This document shows positions 1-7,393 of a stretch of 8,637 bases of DNA, piece after piece. The stretch is taken from NCBI GenBank assembly GCA_002450755.1, contig DKAI01000035.1, positions 763 to 9,399 on the forward strand, in the 5' to 3' direction. The notes under the pieces were generated by a model that searched no databases, was not told where the DNA came from, and saw nothing but the letters and a program-made list of their open reading frames with translations. Position numbers and translations under genes: made by a program. The stretch's first letter is position 1; every line of letters begins with the position of its first letter. The stretch comes from Deltaproteobacteria bacterium UBA6930. GTDB taxonomy: Bacteria > Myxococcota_A > UBA9160 > UBA6930.

Positions 1-3000
1 GATTATTCAGGTACTCAGGCTTGTCGCGCTTTAAGGGAAGAGGGTTATCGCGTTGTTCTCTTGAATTCTAATCCGGCTACGATAATGACGGATCCCGAAA
101 CGGCTGACCGAACGTATGTGGAACCTATGACGACCGATTCGATAGAACGAATAATCACAATAGAAAAACCTGATGCTCTCCTTCCTACTATTGGTGGCCA
201 GACTGCGTTAAACATTGCGGTTGCCCTTGCTGAGGCCGGTATTCTGGATCGTTACGGAATTGAATTGATTGGTGCCAATCTGGATGCCATCTTGAAAGCA
301 GAAGATAGACAAAAGTTTGCTGCATCCATGAAAAAGATTGGGCTTGCAGTTCCACAATCGGGTTTTGCTCGATCTCTTGATGATGCACGCGAGGTTCTCA
401 AAGAGACAGGACTCCCTGCAATTATACGTCCAAGCTTCACCCTGGGAGGGACAGGTGGGAGTGTTGCGTATTCCAGAGAAGAGTTTGAAGATTTGGTCCC
501 ATGGGCTCTAGAACAGTCACCACGTACGGAATGCTTAATCGAACAAAGCATACTTGGTTGGAAAGAGTTTGAATTAGAGGTCATGCGCGATAGCAAGGAT
601 AATGTCGTTATTGTGTGTTCGATCGAAAATTTTGACGCGATGGGTGTTCATACTGGAGATTCGATTACTGTTGCGCCGGCGCAAACGCTAACGGACAAGG
701 AATACCAGGTAATGCGTGATGCCGCTCTTTGTATCATTCGCGAGATTGGCGTGGACACTGGAGGGTCCAATGTCCAGTTTGCCGTCAACCCGAGGGACGG
801 CGCATTGATCGTAGTCGAGATGAATCCTCGAGTATCCAGGTCATCAGCGCTTGCATCCAAGGCTACCGGTTTTCCGATTGCACGTATTGCCGCTAAGCTC
901 GCGATAGGATACAGCCTTGACGAGATACAAAACGACATAACAAAAGAGACGCCCGCTTGCTTTGAGCCGAGCATTGATTATGTCGTTACTAAAATTCCTC
1001 GGTTTACCTTTGAAAAATTTCCAAATGCTGATGACGTGCTGACTACTCAGATGAAGTCTGTAGGGGAGGCAATGGCTATTGGTAGGACCTTTAAAGAAAG
1101 CTTTCATAAGGCCATAAGGTCACTTGAAGTAGGTTATGCGGGCTTAGACGATTTTGAATTGCCCGAAGATAGAGAATGTTTAGAGGACCTATGGAGCAAG
1201 ATCGAGAAACCGCGACCCTCTCGTCCTTGGGCTATTGCCGAAGTGCTGAGGCGGGGCGGTTCAGTTCAAGAAATTTCGGACCGCTCAGGTATAGATCCTT
1301 GGTTTGTAAGGCAAATTGAAGAATTAGTACTTGTGGAGAAAGAACTTTCAAACATAAACCTCGGAGATCTCTCCTCAATTCTCAGGAGAGTCAAAGCATT
1401 GGGTTTCTCCGATGCAAGGCTCGCGAAAATATTTTCTTGTGACGAGAGGGAAATTCGGGAACTTCGCGTCAAGTCCGACATCCATCCGGTCTACAAACGG
1501 GTTGATACCTGCGGAGCCGAATTTGAAGCTCGAACCCCCTATCTATATTCTACTTATGAAGATGAGTGCGAGGCGGCTCCAACATCACGTCGAAAGATTT
1601 TGATCCTTGGTGGAGGTCCAAATCGAATTGGCCAGGGAATCGAATTTGATTACTGTTGCGTCCATGCCGCGATGGCCCTTTCTGCTCAGGGATGGGAAAC
1701 AATCATGGTTAATTGTAATCCTGAAACCGTTTCCACCGATTATGACACTAGTGACAGACTCTACTTTGAGCCCCTCACTTTAGAGGATGTTCTGGAGGTT
1801 ATTAACCTTGAAAACCCGTTTGGAGTGATAGTTCAGTACGGTGGACAGACGCCATTAAGCCTTGCGGTGGACCTTCAAAGGTCAGGGGTGCCTATTTTAG
1901 GAACAACTCCTGATGCAATCGATCGTGCGGAAGATAGGGAACGTTTTGACAATATGCTGGAGCTCTTGGATCTCCGTCGACCACCTGGAGGGACGGCTCG
2001 AAGCTCGTCCGAAGCTGCGAAGATTGCTTCGGAACTCGGTTTCCCTGTTTTAGTCAGACCATCTTATGTTTTGGGTGGGAGAGCCATGGAGATAGTGCAT
2101 AACCAAAAGTCTCTTGCGCAGTATATGCAGACGGCAGTAACTATTTCACCCGAACATCCTGTGTTAGTTGACCGTTTTCTAAATGACGCAATCGAAGTGG
2201 ACGTAGACGCCGTAAGTGATGGAAAGGTTGTAGTCATAGCTGGAGTTTTAGAACATATTGAAGAGGCGGGGGTCCATTCAGGTGACAGTGCGTGTTCTCT
2301 GCCTCCTTACTCTCTCTCCGAATCTATCGTTGCTGAAATAATCGACTCGACCAAAAAGCTTGCATTAGAGCTTGGCGTTAAGGGTTTAATGAATGTCCAG
2401 TATGCAGTAAAAGGATCCGACGTTTATGTAATCGAAGTCAATCCCAGAGCATCGAGAACTGTGCCCTTCGTCTCTAAGGCAATTGGTGTTCCCGTTGCAA
2501 AGATAGCAGCTCGTGTGATGTCGGGTGAAACTCTGGAGTCGATAGGTTGGACTTCGGAGATATGGCCAAGTCATTACTCGGTTAAGGAGGCTGTGTTTCC
2601 TTTTGTTAAGTTTCCTGGGGTGGACACTCTCCTAGGTCCAGAAATGAAAAGTACTGGAGAGGTGATGGGGATTGACTCTGATTTTGGAAGAGCATATGCG
2701 AAAGCGCAAATTCAGGCTGGCAATAGCCTTCCCTTGGAGGGAACCTTGCTCGTTTCCGTTAAAGAAGAAGATCACCATCGGGTAGTCAAGTCCATTCGTA
2801 GCTTGGCTAGCCTAGGGTTTCAAATTGTTGCTACTAGAGGTACGGCAAGCATTCTGAAAAAGTCAGGGTTAGTAGTTAATATTACAAATAAAGTTGGGGA
2901 GGGGGCGCCTGACACTGTCGACAGAATCAATTCCGGTGAAATCGACTTGGTCTTCAACACGGTGTCTACGAACGTTCAGGCTATCAAAGATTCCTTCACC

Positions 3001-3141
3001 ATTAGGCGGGCTGCATTGAATAGGGGAGTTCCATATTTCACGACTTTGGCAGCAATAGAGGCAGCTGCAGGAGCTATCGTTGCCGTGAAAGAAGAAAAAG
3101 TAGGAGTTCGGTCGCTTCAAGAAATCCATATAGGAAATTAA
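1..3141 (+). CDS. carB: Carbamoyl-phosphate synthase large subunit, 5'-truncated by the window edge
   Basis: Cytoplasmic enzyme that makes carbamoyl phosphate from bicarbonate, two ATP and the ammonia delivered by the glutaminase subunit CarA, feeding pyrimidine and arginine synthesis. The reading frame is open from base 1, which reads DYSGTQACRALREEGYR and aligns with E. coli CarB from residue 27, so about 26 residues are missing and the visible 1046 residues bring the full length to the usual 1070 or so. Numbered from the first visible residue: first ATP-grasp half with GGQTAL (65-70), RPSFTLGG (143-150) and EMNPR (273-277, equivalent to E. coli E299/N301/R303). A helical oligomerisation linker follows. 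The second synthetase half begins at LGGGPNRIGQG (536-546), with RPSYVLGG (686-693) and EVNPR (812-816). The C-terminal MGS-like allosteric domain runs from about 914 to 1046. Both active halves and the regulatory domain look intact. The TTG at base 61 is an internal Leu codon, not the start. recG follows after 45 bases on the same strand, so an operon is likely. Confidence 0.97.
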   Translation, partial: DYSGTQACRALREEGYRVVLLNSNPATIMTDPETADRTYVEPMTTDSIERIITIEKPDALLPTIGGQTALNIAVALAEAGILDRYGIELIGANLDAILKAEDRQKFAASMKKIGLAVPQSGFARSLDDAREVLKETGLPAIIRPSFTLGGTGGSVAYSREEFEDLVPWALEQSPRTECLIEQSILGWKEFELEVMRDSKDNVVIVCSIENFDAMGVHTGDSITVAPAQTLTDKEYQVMRDAALCIIREIGVDTGGSNVQFAVNPRDGALIVVEMNPRVSRSSALASKATGFPIARIAAKLAIGYSLDEIQNDITKETPACFEPSIDYVVTKIPRFTFEKFPNADDVLTTQMKSVGEAMAIGRTFKESFHKAIRSLEVGYAGLDDFELPEDRECLEDLWSKIEKPRPSRPWAIAEVLRRGGSVQEISDRSGIDPWFVRQIEELVLVEKELSNINLGDLSSILRRVKALGFSDARLAKIFSCDEREIRELRVKSDIHPVYKRVDTCGAEFEARTPYLYSTYEDECEAAPTSRRKILILGGGPNRIGQGIEFDYCCVHAAMALSAQGWETIMVNCNPETVSTDYDTSDRLYFEPLTLEDVLEVINLENPFGVIVQYGGQTPLSLAVDLQRSGVPILGTTPDAIDRAEDRERFDNMLELLDLRRPPGGTARSSSEAAKIASELGFPVLVRPSYVLGGRAMEIVHNQKSLAQYMQTAVTISPEHPVLVDRFLNDAIEVDVDAVSDGKVVVIAGVLEHIEEAGVHSGDSACSLPPYSLSESIVAEIIDSTKKLALELGVKGLMNVQYAVKGSDVYVIEVNPRASRTVPFVSKAIGVPVAKIAARVMSGETLESIGWTSEIWPSHYSVKEAVFPFVKFPGVDTLLGPEMKSTGEVMGIDSDFGRAYAKAQIQAGNSLPLEGTLLVSVKEEDHHRVVKSIRSLASLGFQIVATRGTASILKKSGLVVNITNKVGEGAPDTVDRINSGEIDLVFNTVSTNVQAIKDSFTIRRAALNRGVPYFTTLAAIEAAAGAIVAVKEEKVGVRSLQEIHIGN

Positions 3142-3186
3142 GTCTGTAGTCATTAGTTTAGAATCGTTTCGTGGTAACCGAGAGCT

Positions 3187-5568
3187 ATGGTTAAGAGTCC
3201 TTTTGTAGAAACAATCGAGAAAATTTTAGCCCCTCTTCGCTTCGCTGTATCTGGAGGGGAAAGTCAAACTCTGGAAAGAGCTCGACTTGTCAAGAATTTC
3301 GAATCACATGTAAGAAACGGTTTTAAAGAGGCAAAAGCTCTTAGAATTCCGCTCCGTACGAAAAAAGACCTAAGTAGTATAGAAAGGAAATTTTTTGAGC
3401 TAGAGAGATGCGACGATGTTGTGAGTACTAAGTTAGCGCTCGAAAAGTTAGTTGATACCGATTATTTAGAAATGTGGCTTGGTGAAAAACTTTCTTTCTT
3501 GCCAGGCATAGGAGAAAAAAGGTCAAGAGTTCTTTCTAAGCGAGGGTTGGAAAACTTGACTCAACTCCTGTTTTTCTTTCCACTCCGGTACGATGATAGG
3601 AGTGAACTCAGAAAGGTAGGCGAGCTTAAGGTTGGCGAGAGAACGACCTTCGATGCGAAGGTCGTTCTCTCGGGTTCTTCAGCTCGCAAAGGAAGGTCAA
3701 GGCACCAAATTGTAGAAGCTGTGGTGGGTGATGACACAGGGACTATCCAGCTGAAATGGTTTAGAAGTTTTGATTCGTTACTTAAAAAATTAGAAAAAGG
3801 AAACCACCTTCGTGTTACGGGAAATGTTAAACGATTCAAATTTAATAAAGAAATAATTCATCCAGAGATAGAAGTTCATCCTTTGAAAAAATCAGAAAGG
3901 AACTCGGGGATTGTTGCAGAATATTCCCAAGTGGAAGGTATCCCTCAGCGAACATTGCGAGGAGCGATTGATGAGGCTCTGGAGTCACGGCTAGATTTTC
4001 TTTTTACGTATGCACCTCAGCCACGCGGATGGCCTCGATTACCAACGGTACCTGAAGCTTTAAAAATAATTCACTCTCCCGGTACAGATGAAGATTTAGA
4101 GGCTTTGTGCGATCGGAGTCATTTGGCATATCAGAGGCTTGTGTTGGAGGAGCTCTATTTACTCGAAGTGGGTTTGGCCCTACGTAAGGTTAGGCGCGCT
4201 TCTGTGAGTGGTCATGTAATCGAAAAAGGTTCGAGTCGGGTCAAAAGATCAATCGTGGCATTACCTTTCAAATTAACGCCTTCACAGAAGAGAGTATGGA
4301 AGGAAATCGAAGATGATTTGTCCTCAGGAAGTCCTATGAATCGCCTTTTACAGGGTGATGTTGGTAGTGGGAAGACAGCGGTCGCATATCTGGCCGCACT
4401 CGCAGCCTCCTCTAGTGGATTTCAGACAGCTTTTATGACCCCGACAGAACTTCTTTCTGAACAACATGCTCGCACACTCGTTGAGTTAGGTTCAGGAGAA
4501 TCAAAGGCGCTCAAGGTCGGTTTAATCACTGCCTCGATGAGTAGGAACGATTTGGGAAGCGTAAAAGATGAACTCAGGGAAGGGAAGATAGAGTGCGTTG
4601 TAGGAACGCAAGCTTTGATCCAATCCGATGTTGAGTTTAAAAATCTAGGCCTTGCAATTATTGATGAGCAGCATAGGTTTGGAGTTCGCCAACGCTCTGC
4701 TTTGCAGGAAAAAACAATCAAGGCTAGAACGCCACACACATTGGTGATGACTGCTACGCCAATACCACGGACGCTCGCACATACGATGTATGGAGATTTG
4801 GATTTATCTGTCATCGATGAATTGCCGCCGGGTCGACAAAAAGTTAACACCATGCTTCTGCGTAAAGGTGAAGGAGGACAGGTGATGCGTTTTCTTCGCG
4901 AGACACTTGGACGTGGTGAACAAGCTTATGTCGTTTATCCGATGATTCAGGAATCCGAGGCAGTTTCGTTGCGGGCAGCTAAGGAACAGGCAGAGGTGAT
5001 AAAGAGGGCGTTAAACCGTCATAAAGTCTCTTTATTGCACGGTCAACAAGATTCAGCGGATCGCATTGAGACGATGAAATCGTTTACTTCTGGAGAAACC
5101 TCAGTACTTGTGACCACGACAGTGATTGAAGTTGGGGTGGATATCCCGAACGCGTCGTTGATCATCATTGAACACGCTGAGCGTTTTGGTCTCGCACAGT
5201 TGCATCAATTACGTGGTCGTGTAGGAAGAGGAAGCGTGCAAGGCAGTTGTATTCTCATTGCAAGAGGTTCGAGCGATGAGAGCGAGGCACGACTAAGAGC
5301 TATGCTCGAGACCACCAATGGATTCAAAATAGCTGACGCTGACTTGGCCATTCGAGGACCAGGCGAGCTCTTGGGCACTCACCAGCATGGTCATTTGCCG
5401 GACTTCCAGGTAGCTGATCTTCTGAGAGATGCTCGTCTTCTAGAGCAGGCGCGAGAACTAGCGTTAGATACGGTCGATGCCGATTCTATACTGCAAGACT
5501 CACCTGAGTTGGCTTCAGCGGTAGGCCGTCGTTGGGGCCCGCGTCTTCGGCTTGCTGATGTGGGTTGA
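3187..5568 (+). CDS. recG: ATP-dependent DNA helicase RecG
   Basis: Superfamily 2 double-strand translocase that reverses stalled replication forks and branch-migrates Holliday junctions. The 793-residue product is longer than E. coli RecG (693). Residues 1 to about 95 form a charged, probably helical N-terminal extension. A helix-hairpin-helix-like LPGIGEKR lies at 105-112, then FPLRYDDR (131-138) opens the OB-fold wedge domain that grips branched DNA. The helicase core has Walker A GDVGSGKT (390-397), the RecG-type motif II DEQH (493-496), TATPIPRT (522-529), motif V around TTTVIEVGVD (643-652) and motif VI QLRGRVGRG (674-682). The TRG segment that couples ATP hydrolysis to DNA movement follows (about 712-733, including RGPGELLGTHQ). 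Everything needed for activity appears present. The ATG is supported by an in-frame TAA at 3175-3177, with no other start between, although its ribosome binding site is weak. The 45-base gap after carB shows no terminator. The gene ends one base from the stop of a convergent gene and contains a perfect palindrome (3636-3672). Confidence 0.97.
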   Translation: MVKSPFVETIEKILAPLRFAVSGGESQTLERARLVKNFESHVRNGFKEAKALRIPLRTKKDLSSIERKFFELERCDDVVSTKLALEKLVDTDYLEMWLGEKLSFLPGIGEKRSRVLSKRGLENLTQLLFFFPLRYDDRSELRKVGELKVGERTTFDAKVVLSGSSARKGRSRHQIVEAVVGDDTGTIQLKWFRSFDSLLKKLEKGNHLRVTGNVKRFKFNKEIIHPEIEVHPLKKSERNSGIVAEYSQVEGIPQRTLRGAIDEALESRLDFLFTYAPQPRGWPRLPTVPEALKIIHSPGTDEDLEALCDRSHLAYQRLVLEELYLLEVGLALRKVRRASVSGHVIEKGSSRVKRSIVALPFKLTPSQKRVWKEIEDDLSSGSPMNRLLQGDVGSGKTAVAYLAALAASSSGFQTAFMTPTELLSEQHARTLVELGSGESKALKVGLITASMSRNDLGSVKDELREGKIECVVGTQALIQSDVEFKNLGLAIIDEQHRFGVRQRSALQEKTIKARTPHTLVMTATPIPRTLAHTMYGDLDLSVIDELPPGRQKVNTMLLRKGEGGQVMRFLRETLGRGEQAYVVYPMIQESEAVSLRAAKEQAEVIKRALNRHKVSLLHGQQDSADRIETMKSFTSGETSVLVTTTVIEVGVDIPNASLIIIEHAERFGLAQLHQLRGRVGRGSVQGSCILIARGSSDESEARLRAMLETTNGFKIADADLAIRGPGELLGTHQHGHLPDFQVADLLRDARLLEQARELALDTVDADSILQDSPELASAVGRRWGPRLRLADVG
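3636..3672. repeat. Perfect 17-bp inverted repeat with 3-base loop inside recG
   Basis: The arms 3636-3652 and 3656-3672 are exact reverse complements (CGAGAGAACGACCTTCG and CGAAGGTCGTTCTCTCG), separated by ATG. The repeat lies in frame in the start of the wedge-domain coding region, encoding roughly GERTTFDAKVVLSG (residues about 150-163). It does not break the protein, and the flanks do not continue the symmetry. No T-run follows on either strand, so it is not a standard intrinsic terminator. As DNA it could extrude a cruciform, and as RNA it would form a very stable hairpin in the recG message. I see no second copy in the window. The symmetry is read directly; any role is unknown. Confidence 0.95.
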
Positions 5569-5569
5569 A

Positions 5570-7123
5570 CTACAACACTGCCTCTATAAGGTTTGGTCCA
5601 GGGTTTTTTACGGAAGCGTCAATTTCTTTGGCCAAATCTTCAGATCTCTCTACCCTCGTTGCAGGTACTCCAAAGCCTTCAGCTATTGAAACCCAATCGA
5701 TCGATGGATTTCCAAGGTCGGTAAGAGAATGCGCCTTTTCACGAGGATCTTTCTCGCCGGTGCGGCCAAGTTCTATCCTCAATATTCGATAGCTACGGTT
5801 TGAACAGATTATCGTTGTTACATTTAGACTTTCTCGGGCTTGTGTCCACAGGGCTTGGATTGTATAGAGCGCGCTTCCGTCCGCTTGAAGGGCTATTACG
5901 GCGCGGTCCGGGCAAGCGATAGCAGCACCCGTTGCACAGGGTAGTCCCTGACCGATAGCACCACCTGTCAATTGAAGGACCGTATGAGGGGCTGCTAAGT
6001 GCGAAATTGATGCATATGGTCCACCCGAAGTCGCGGATTCGTCCACGACAATACAGTTATCAGGCTGTACTGCCACGACGGCCTGACCTAAAGACTCTGG
6101 GTTAAGAGCGCCAACTGGCCTGCCGTTAGGATGCGAGGCCCCATGGGTAAAAGTTCTTTTGCAGTTTAACTCTGTCGAAAGATTTATTAATGCATTCTCG
6201 GCATCTTCAAGTTCAGTAGCAAGTATATCCAATCGGCAGTTTTTTGGGACGAGGGAACTTGGTATGCCTTCGTAGCCAAAGAATGAGACTGGAGGCCTAG
6301 CACCTACCAATACAATCGAGCGATATTTGCTAAGCAGCTCCGTTGCAGGTTCGGGAAAGTACGGAAGCCTAGTTACCTTCGGAAGGTTTGCTCCTCGTTC
6401 TGCACGTCCGACAAAGGTTTCCGAAAATAGATCAGCTCCGGTGATAGCTGATATCGCAGCTGCAGACTCTAATCCCTTTAAGGAGAGAGCATTGCGTCCT
6501 AAAAGCAGCGCGATGTCTTTTCCCTCGGAAAGGAACTTCGCAATTCTTTGTACTTCTTCTTCGGCAACGACTTTCGTTTCGCACGCTGATTTCGCGAAAC
6601 GTTTATACTCTACAGGCGCCTGTTGGATATCAGTCGGCAAAATCAATGTGGAAATCTTTTGTGGGTAGGAACTGGCAGAAACGATTGCAGCGTGCATGTC
6701 GCGCACCGCGCCAGAGGGACTCCCGCAACGACGTGTCCAATTGGAGACAGGCCTGGCAAGGCTATCAATGTCTGCGGTGAGAGGGGCGTCCGCTTCCAAA
6801 TGCCATGTAGCGTGATCTCCAACGAGGTTTACTACAGGGGAATTAGCTCGATGAGCGTTATGGAGGTTGGCAATACCGTTGGCAAAACCAGGTCCCAAGT
6901 GGAGAAGTGTTAGAGCCGGTTTTCCGATCATCCGGCCATATCCGTCTGCGGCACCGGTGCACACGCCTTCAAATAGGCCAAGGACCGCTTTAATATTGGG
7001 AATGTTGTCCAATGCACTAACTAACGCCATTTCGGTAGTACCTGGATTGGCAAAACAAACACGGACGTCTGAATCGGCAGCACAGCGGAGAAGAGCTTCA
7101 GCCGCAGTTATCTTTCGAGTCAT
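5570..7123 (-). CDS. Thiamine-pyrophosphate-dependent enzyme, acetolactate synthase-like / benzoylformate decarboxylase-like
   Basis: Probable cytoplasmic 2-oxoacid decarboxylase or carboligase. The 517-residue product has the three-domain layout of the family. The N-terminal pyrimidine-binding domain shows ANPGTTEM (25-32), the catalytic glutamate E52 in LFEGVCTGAADGYGR (50-64) and LGPGFANG (76-83). The central domain covers roughly 180-330, and the C-terminal diphosphate-binding domain has GGAIGQGLP (387-395), the metal/TPP motif ADG (414-416) and N442. The first position of the usual GDG motif is Ala here. It resembles the group often labelled 'acetolactate synthase large subunit' that lacks a partner small subunit; it is shorter than true IlvB (about 570) and no ilvN is adjacent, so a role in branched-chain amino acid synthesis is doubtful and the substrate is unknown. 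The ATG at 7123-7121 is preferred because of a G-rich ribosome binding site 6 bases upstream and because family homology begins there; a TTG at 7156-7154 would add 11 unconvincing residues. It converges on recG and diverges from hppA. Confidence 0.88.
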   Translation of the reverse strand: MTRKITAAEALLRCAADSDVRVCFANPGTTEMALVSALDNIPNIKAVLGLFEGVCTGAADGYGRMIGKPALTLLHLGPGFANGIANLHNAHRANSPVVNLVGDHATWHLEADAPLTADIDSLARPVSNWTRRCGSPSGAVRDMHAAIVSASSYPQKISTLILPTDIQQAPVEYKRFAKSACETKVVAEEEVQRIAKFLSEGKDIALLLGRNALSLKGLESAAAISAITGADLFSETFVGRAERGANLPKVTRLPYFPEPATELLSKYRSIVLVGARPPVSFFGYEGIPSSLVPKNCRLDILATELEDAENALINLSTELNCKRTFTHGASHPNGRPVGALNPESLGQAVVAVQPDNCIVVDESATSGGPYASISHLAAPHTVLQLTGGAIGQGLPCATGAAIACPDRAVIALQADGSALYTIQALWTQARESLNVTTIICSNRSYRILRIELGRTGEKDPREKAHSLTDLGNPSIDWVSIAEGFGVPATRVERSEDLAKEIDASVKNPGPNLIEAVL

Positions 7124-7129
7124 GGATAG

Positions 7130-7137
7130 TCCCCCCT
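7130..7137 (-). promoter_or_regulatory. Ribosome binding site of the TPP-enzyme gene
   Basis: Read on the minus strand this is AGGGGGGA, 6 bases before the ATG at 7123. It is a G-rich variant of AGGAGG and decides the start in favour of this ATG over the upstream TTG at 7156. A run of four C lies directly upstream and could pair with the G run (C4, 3-base loop, G4), which might partly mask the site; this is only a possibility. Confidence 0.6.
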
Positions 7138-7151
7138 GGGGCCTTTGTTCA

Positions 7152-7207
7152 GGCAACTAGTTTAAGTAAATACGTAAAAAACACATTTTAGACTGGATAA
7201 ACAGTAT
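7152..7207. promoter_or_regulatory. A+T-rich divergent promoter region between the TPP-enzyme gene and hppA
   Basis: This is the only markedly A+T-rich part of the 270-base divergent gap and should hold the promoters of both genes. On the minus strand TAAAAT (plus 7190-7185) is a good -10 match for the TPP-enzyme gene, but no good -35 sits 16-18 bases from it. On the plus strand, TAAATA (7167-7172) with TTGTTC (7145-7150), or the TATGAG/GATAAA sequences at 7196-7210, are only weak matches. The location is inferred from composition and gene orientation; no precise promoter can be called. Confidence 0.35.
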
Positions 7208-7372
7208 GAGCCCCTTTAGTTTCGCCCATCTCCGGCAGCTTGCTGAATGTGCTGACGGATCTCGGGCGGCTTTGTAGCAAAGGCTCCCTCGGACGGGTTC
7301 GGAAAACCGTACCCGGAGAATTGGACTCAAATCGCTTGATTTCGGCCGCCAGCTAGGTAGCCGGGCTCCTAG
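7208..7372 (+). promoter_or_regulatory. Candidate structured 5' leader (possible cis-regulatory RNA) of hppA
   Basis: This stretch is about 60% G+C by hand count and carries consecutive hairpins in the hppA direction. H1: 7223-7227 with 7264-7268, then 7231-7238 with 7252-7259 (one mismatch). H2: CTTTG-tag-CAAAG (7270-7282). H3: CGGGT/ACCCG and CGG/CCG around an AAAA loop with one T-T mismatch (7294-7315). H4: AAATC/GATTT (7329-7342). H5: CTAGG, bulged T, AGC, 3-base loop, GCT, CCTAG (7353-7372). A long-range helix GAGCCC (7208-7213) with GGGCTC (7363-7368) could close the whole domain but excludes H5, and GGCGGC (7265-7270) can pair with GCCGCC (7345-7350) as another alternative. H5 ends 8 bases before the hppA ribosome binding site and no T-run follows it, so control of translation fits better than termination. 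I found no match to the TPP, cobalamin, glycine, fluoride or c-di-GMP consensus sequences I know. The pairings are visible; function is inferred. Confidence 0.4.
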
Positions 7373-7380
7373 TGATCTAA

Positions 7381-7386
7381 AAAGGA
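7381..7386 (+). promoter_or_regulatory. Ribosome binding site of hppA
   Basis: AAAGGA lies 7 bases before the TTG at 7394 and fixes this unusual start. An in-frame TGA at 7373-7375 rules out anything further upstream, and the first in-frame ATG is roughly 290 bases downstream, inside conserved protein. Confidence 0.75.
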
Positions 7387-7393
7387 CAATAAG

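Noticed and set aside
2584..2590. Perfect AAGGAGG inside carB as a possible internal gene start.
   Set aside because: It encodes the conserved VKEAVFP of CarB, and the nearest start codon is only 1-2 bases away and leads to no meaningful product.
5601..5610. A run of six T just past recG, considered as an intrinsic terminator.
   Set aside because: No G+C-rich hairpin precedes it, and it lies in the Asn/Lys codons near the end of the opposite-strand gene.
6575..6601. 8-bp inverted repeat CGTTTCGC / GCGAAACG with an 11-base loop inside the TPP-enzyme gene.
   Set aside because: Repeats this short at this spacing are expected by chance a few times in a window of this size.
7124..7156. A TTG at 7156 as the start of the TPP-enzyme gene, adding 11 residues.
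   Set aside because: The extra residues match nothing in the family, and the G-rich ribosome binding site lies between this TTG and the better ATG at 7123.
7321..7372. A stretch resembling part of a selenocysteine tRNA (GGACTCAAATC, then GCCGCCAGC and a G-rich segment).
   Set aside because: There is no TTCGANT T-loop, no matching acceptor stem and no CCA-adjacent helix, so a tRNA fold cannot be drawn.
7124..7393. TPP riboswitch in the leader of the TPP-dependent enzyme (minus strand).
   Set aside because: The CUGAGA element and the other conserved TPP-riboswitch segments are absent on the minus strand.
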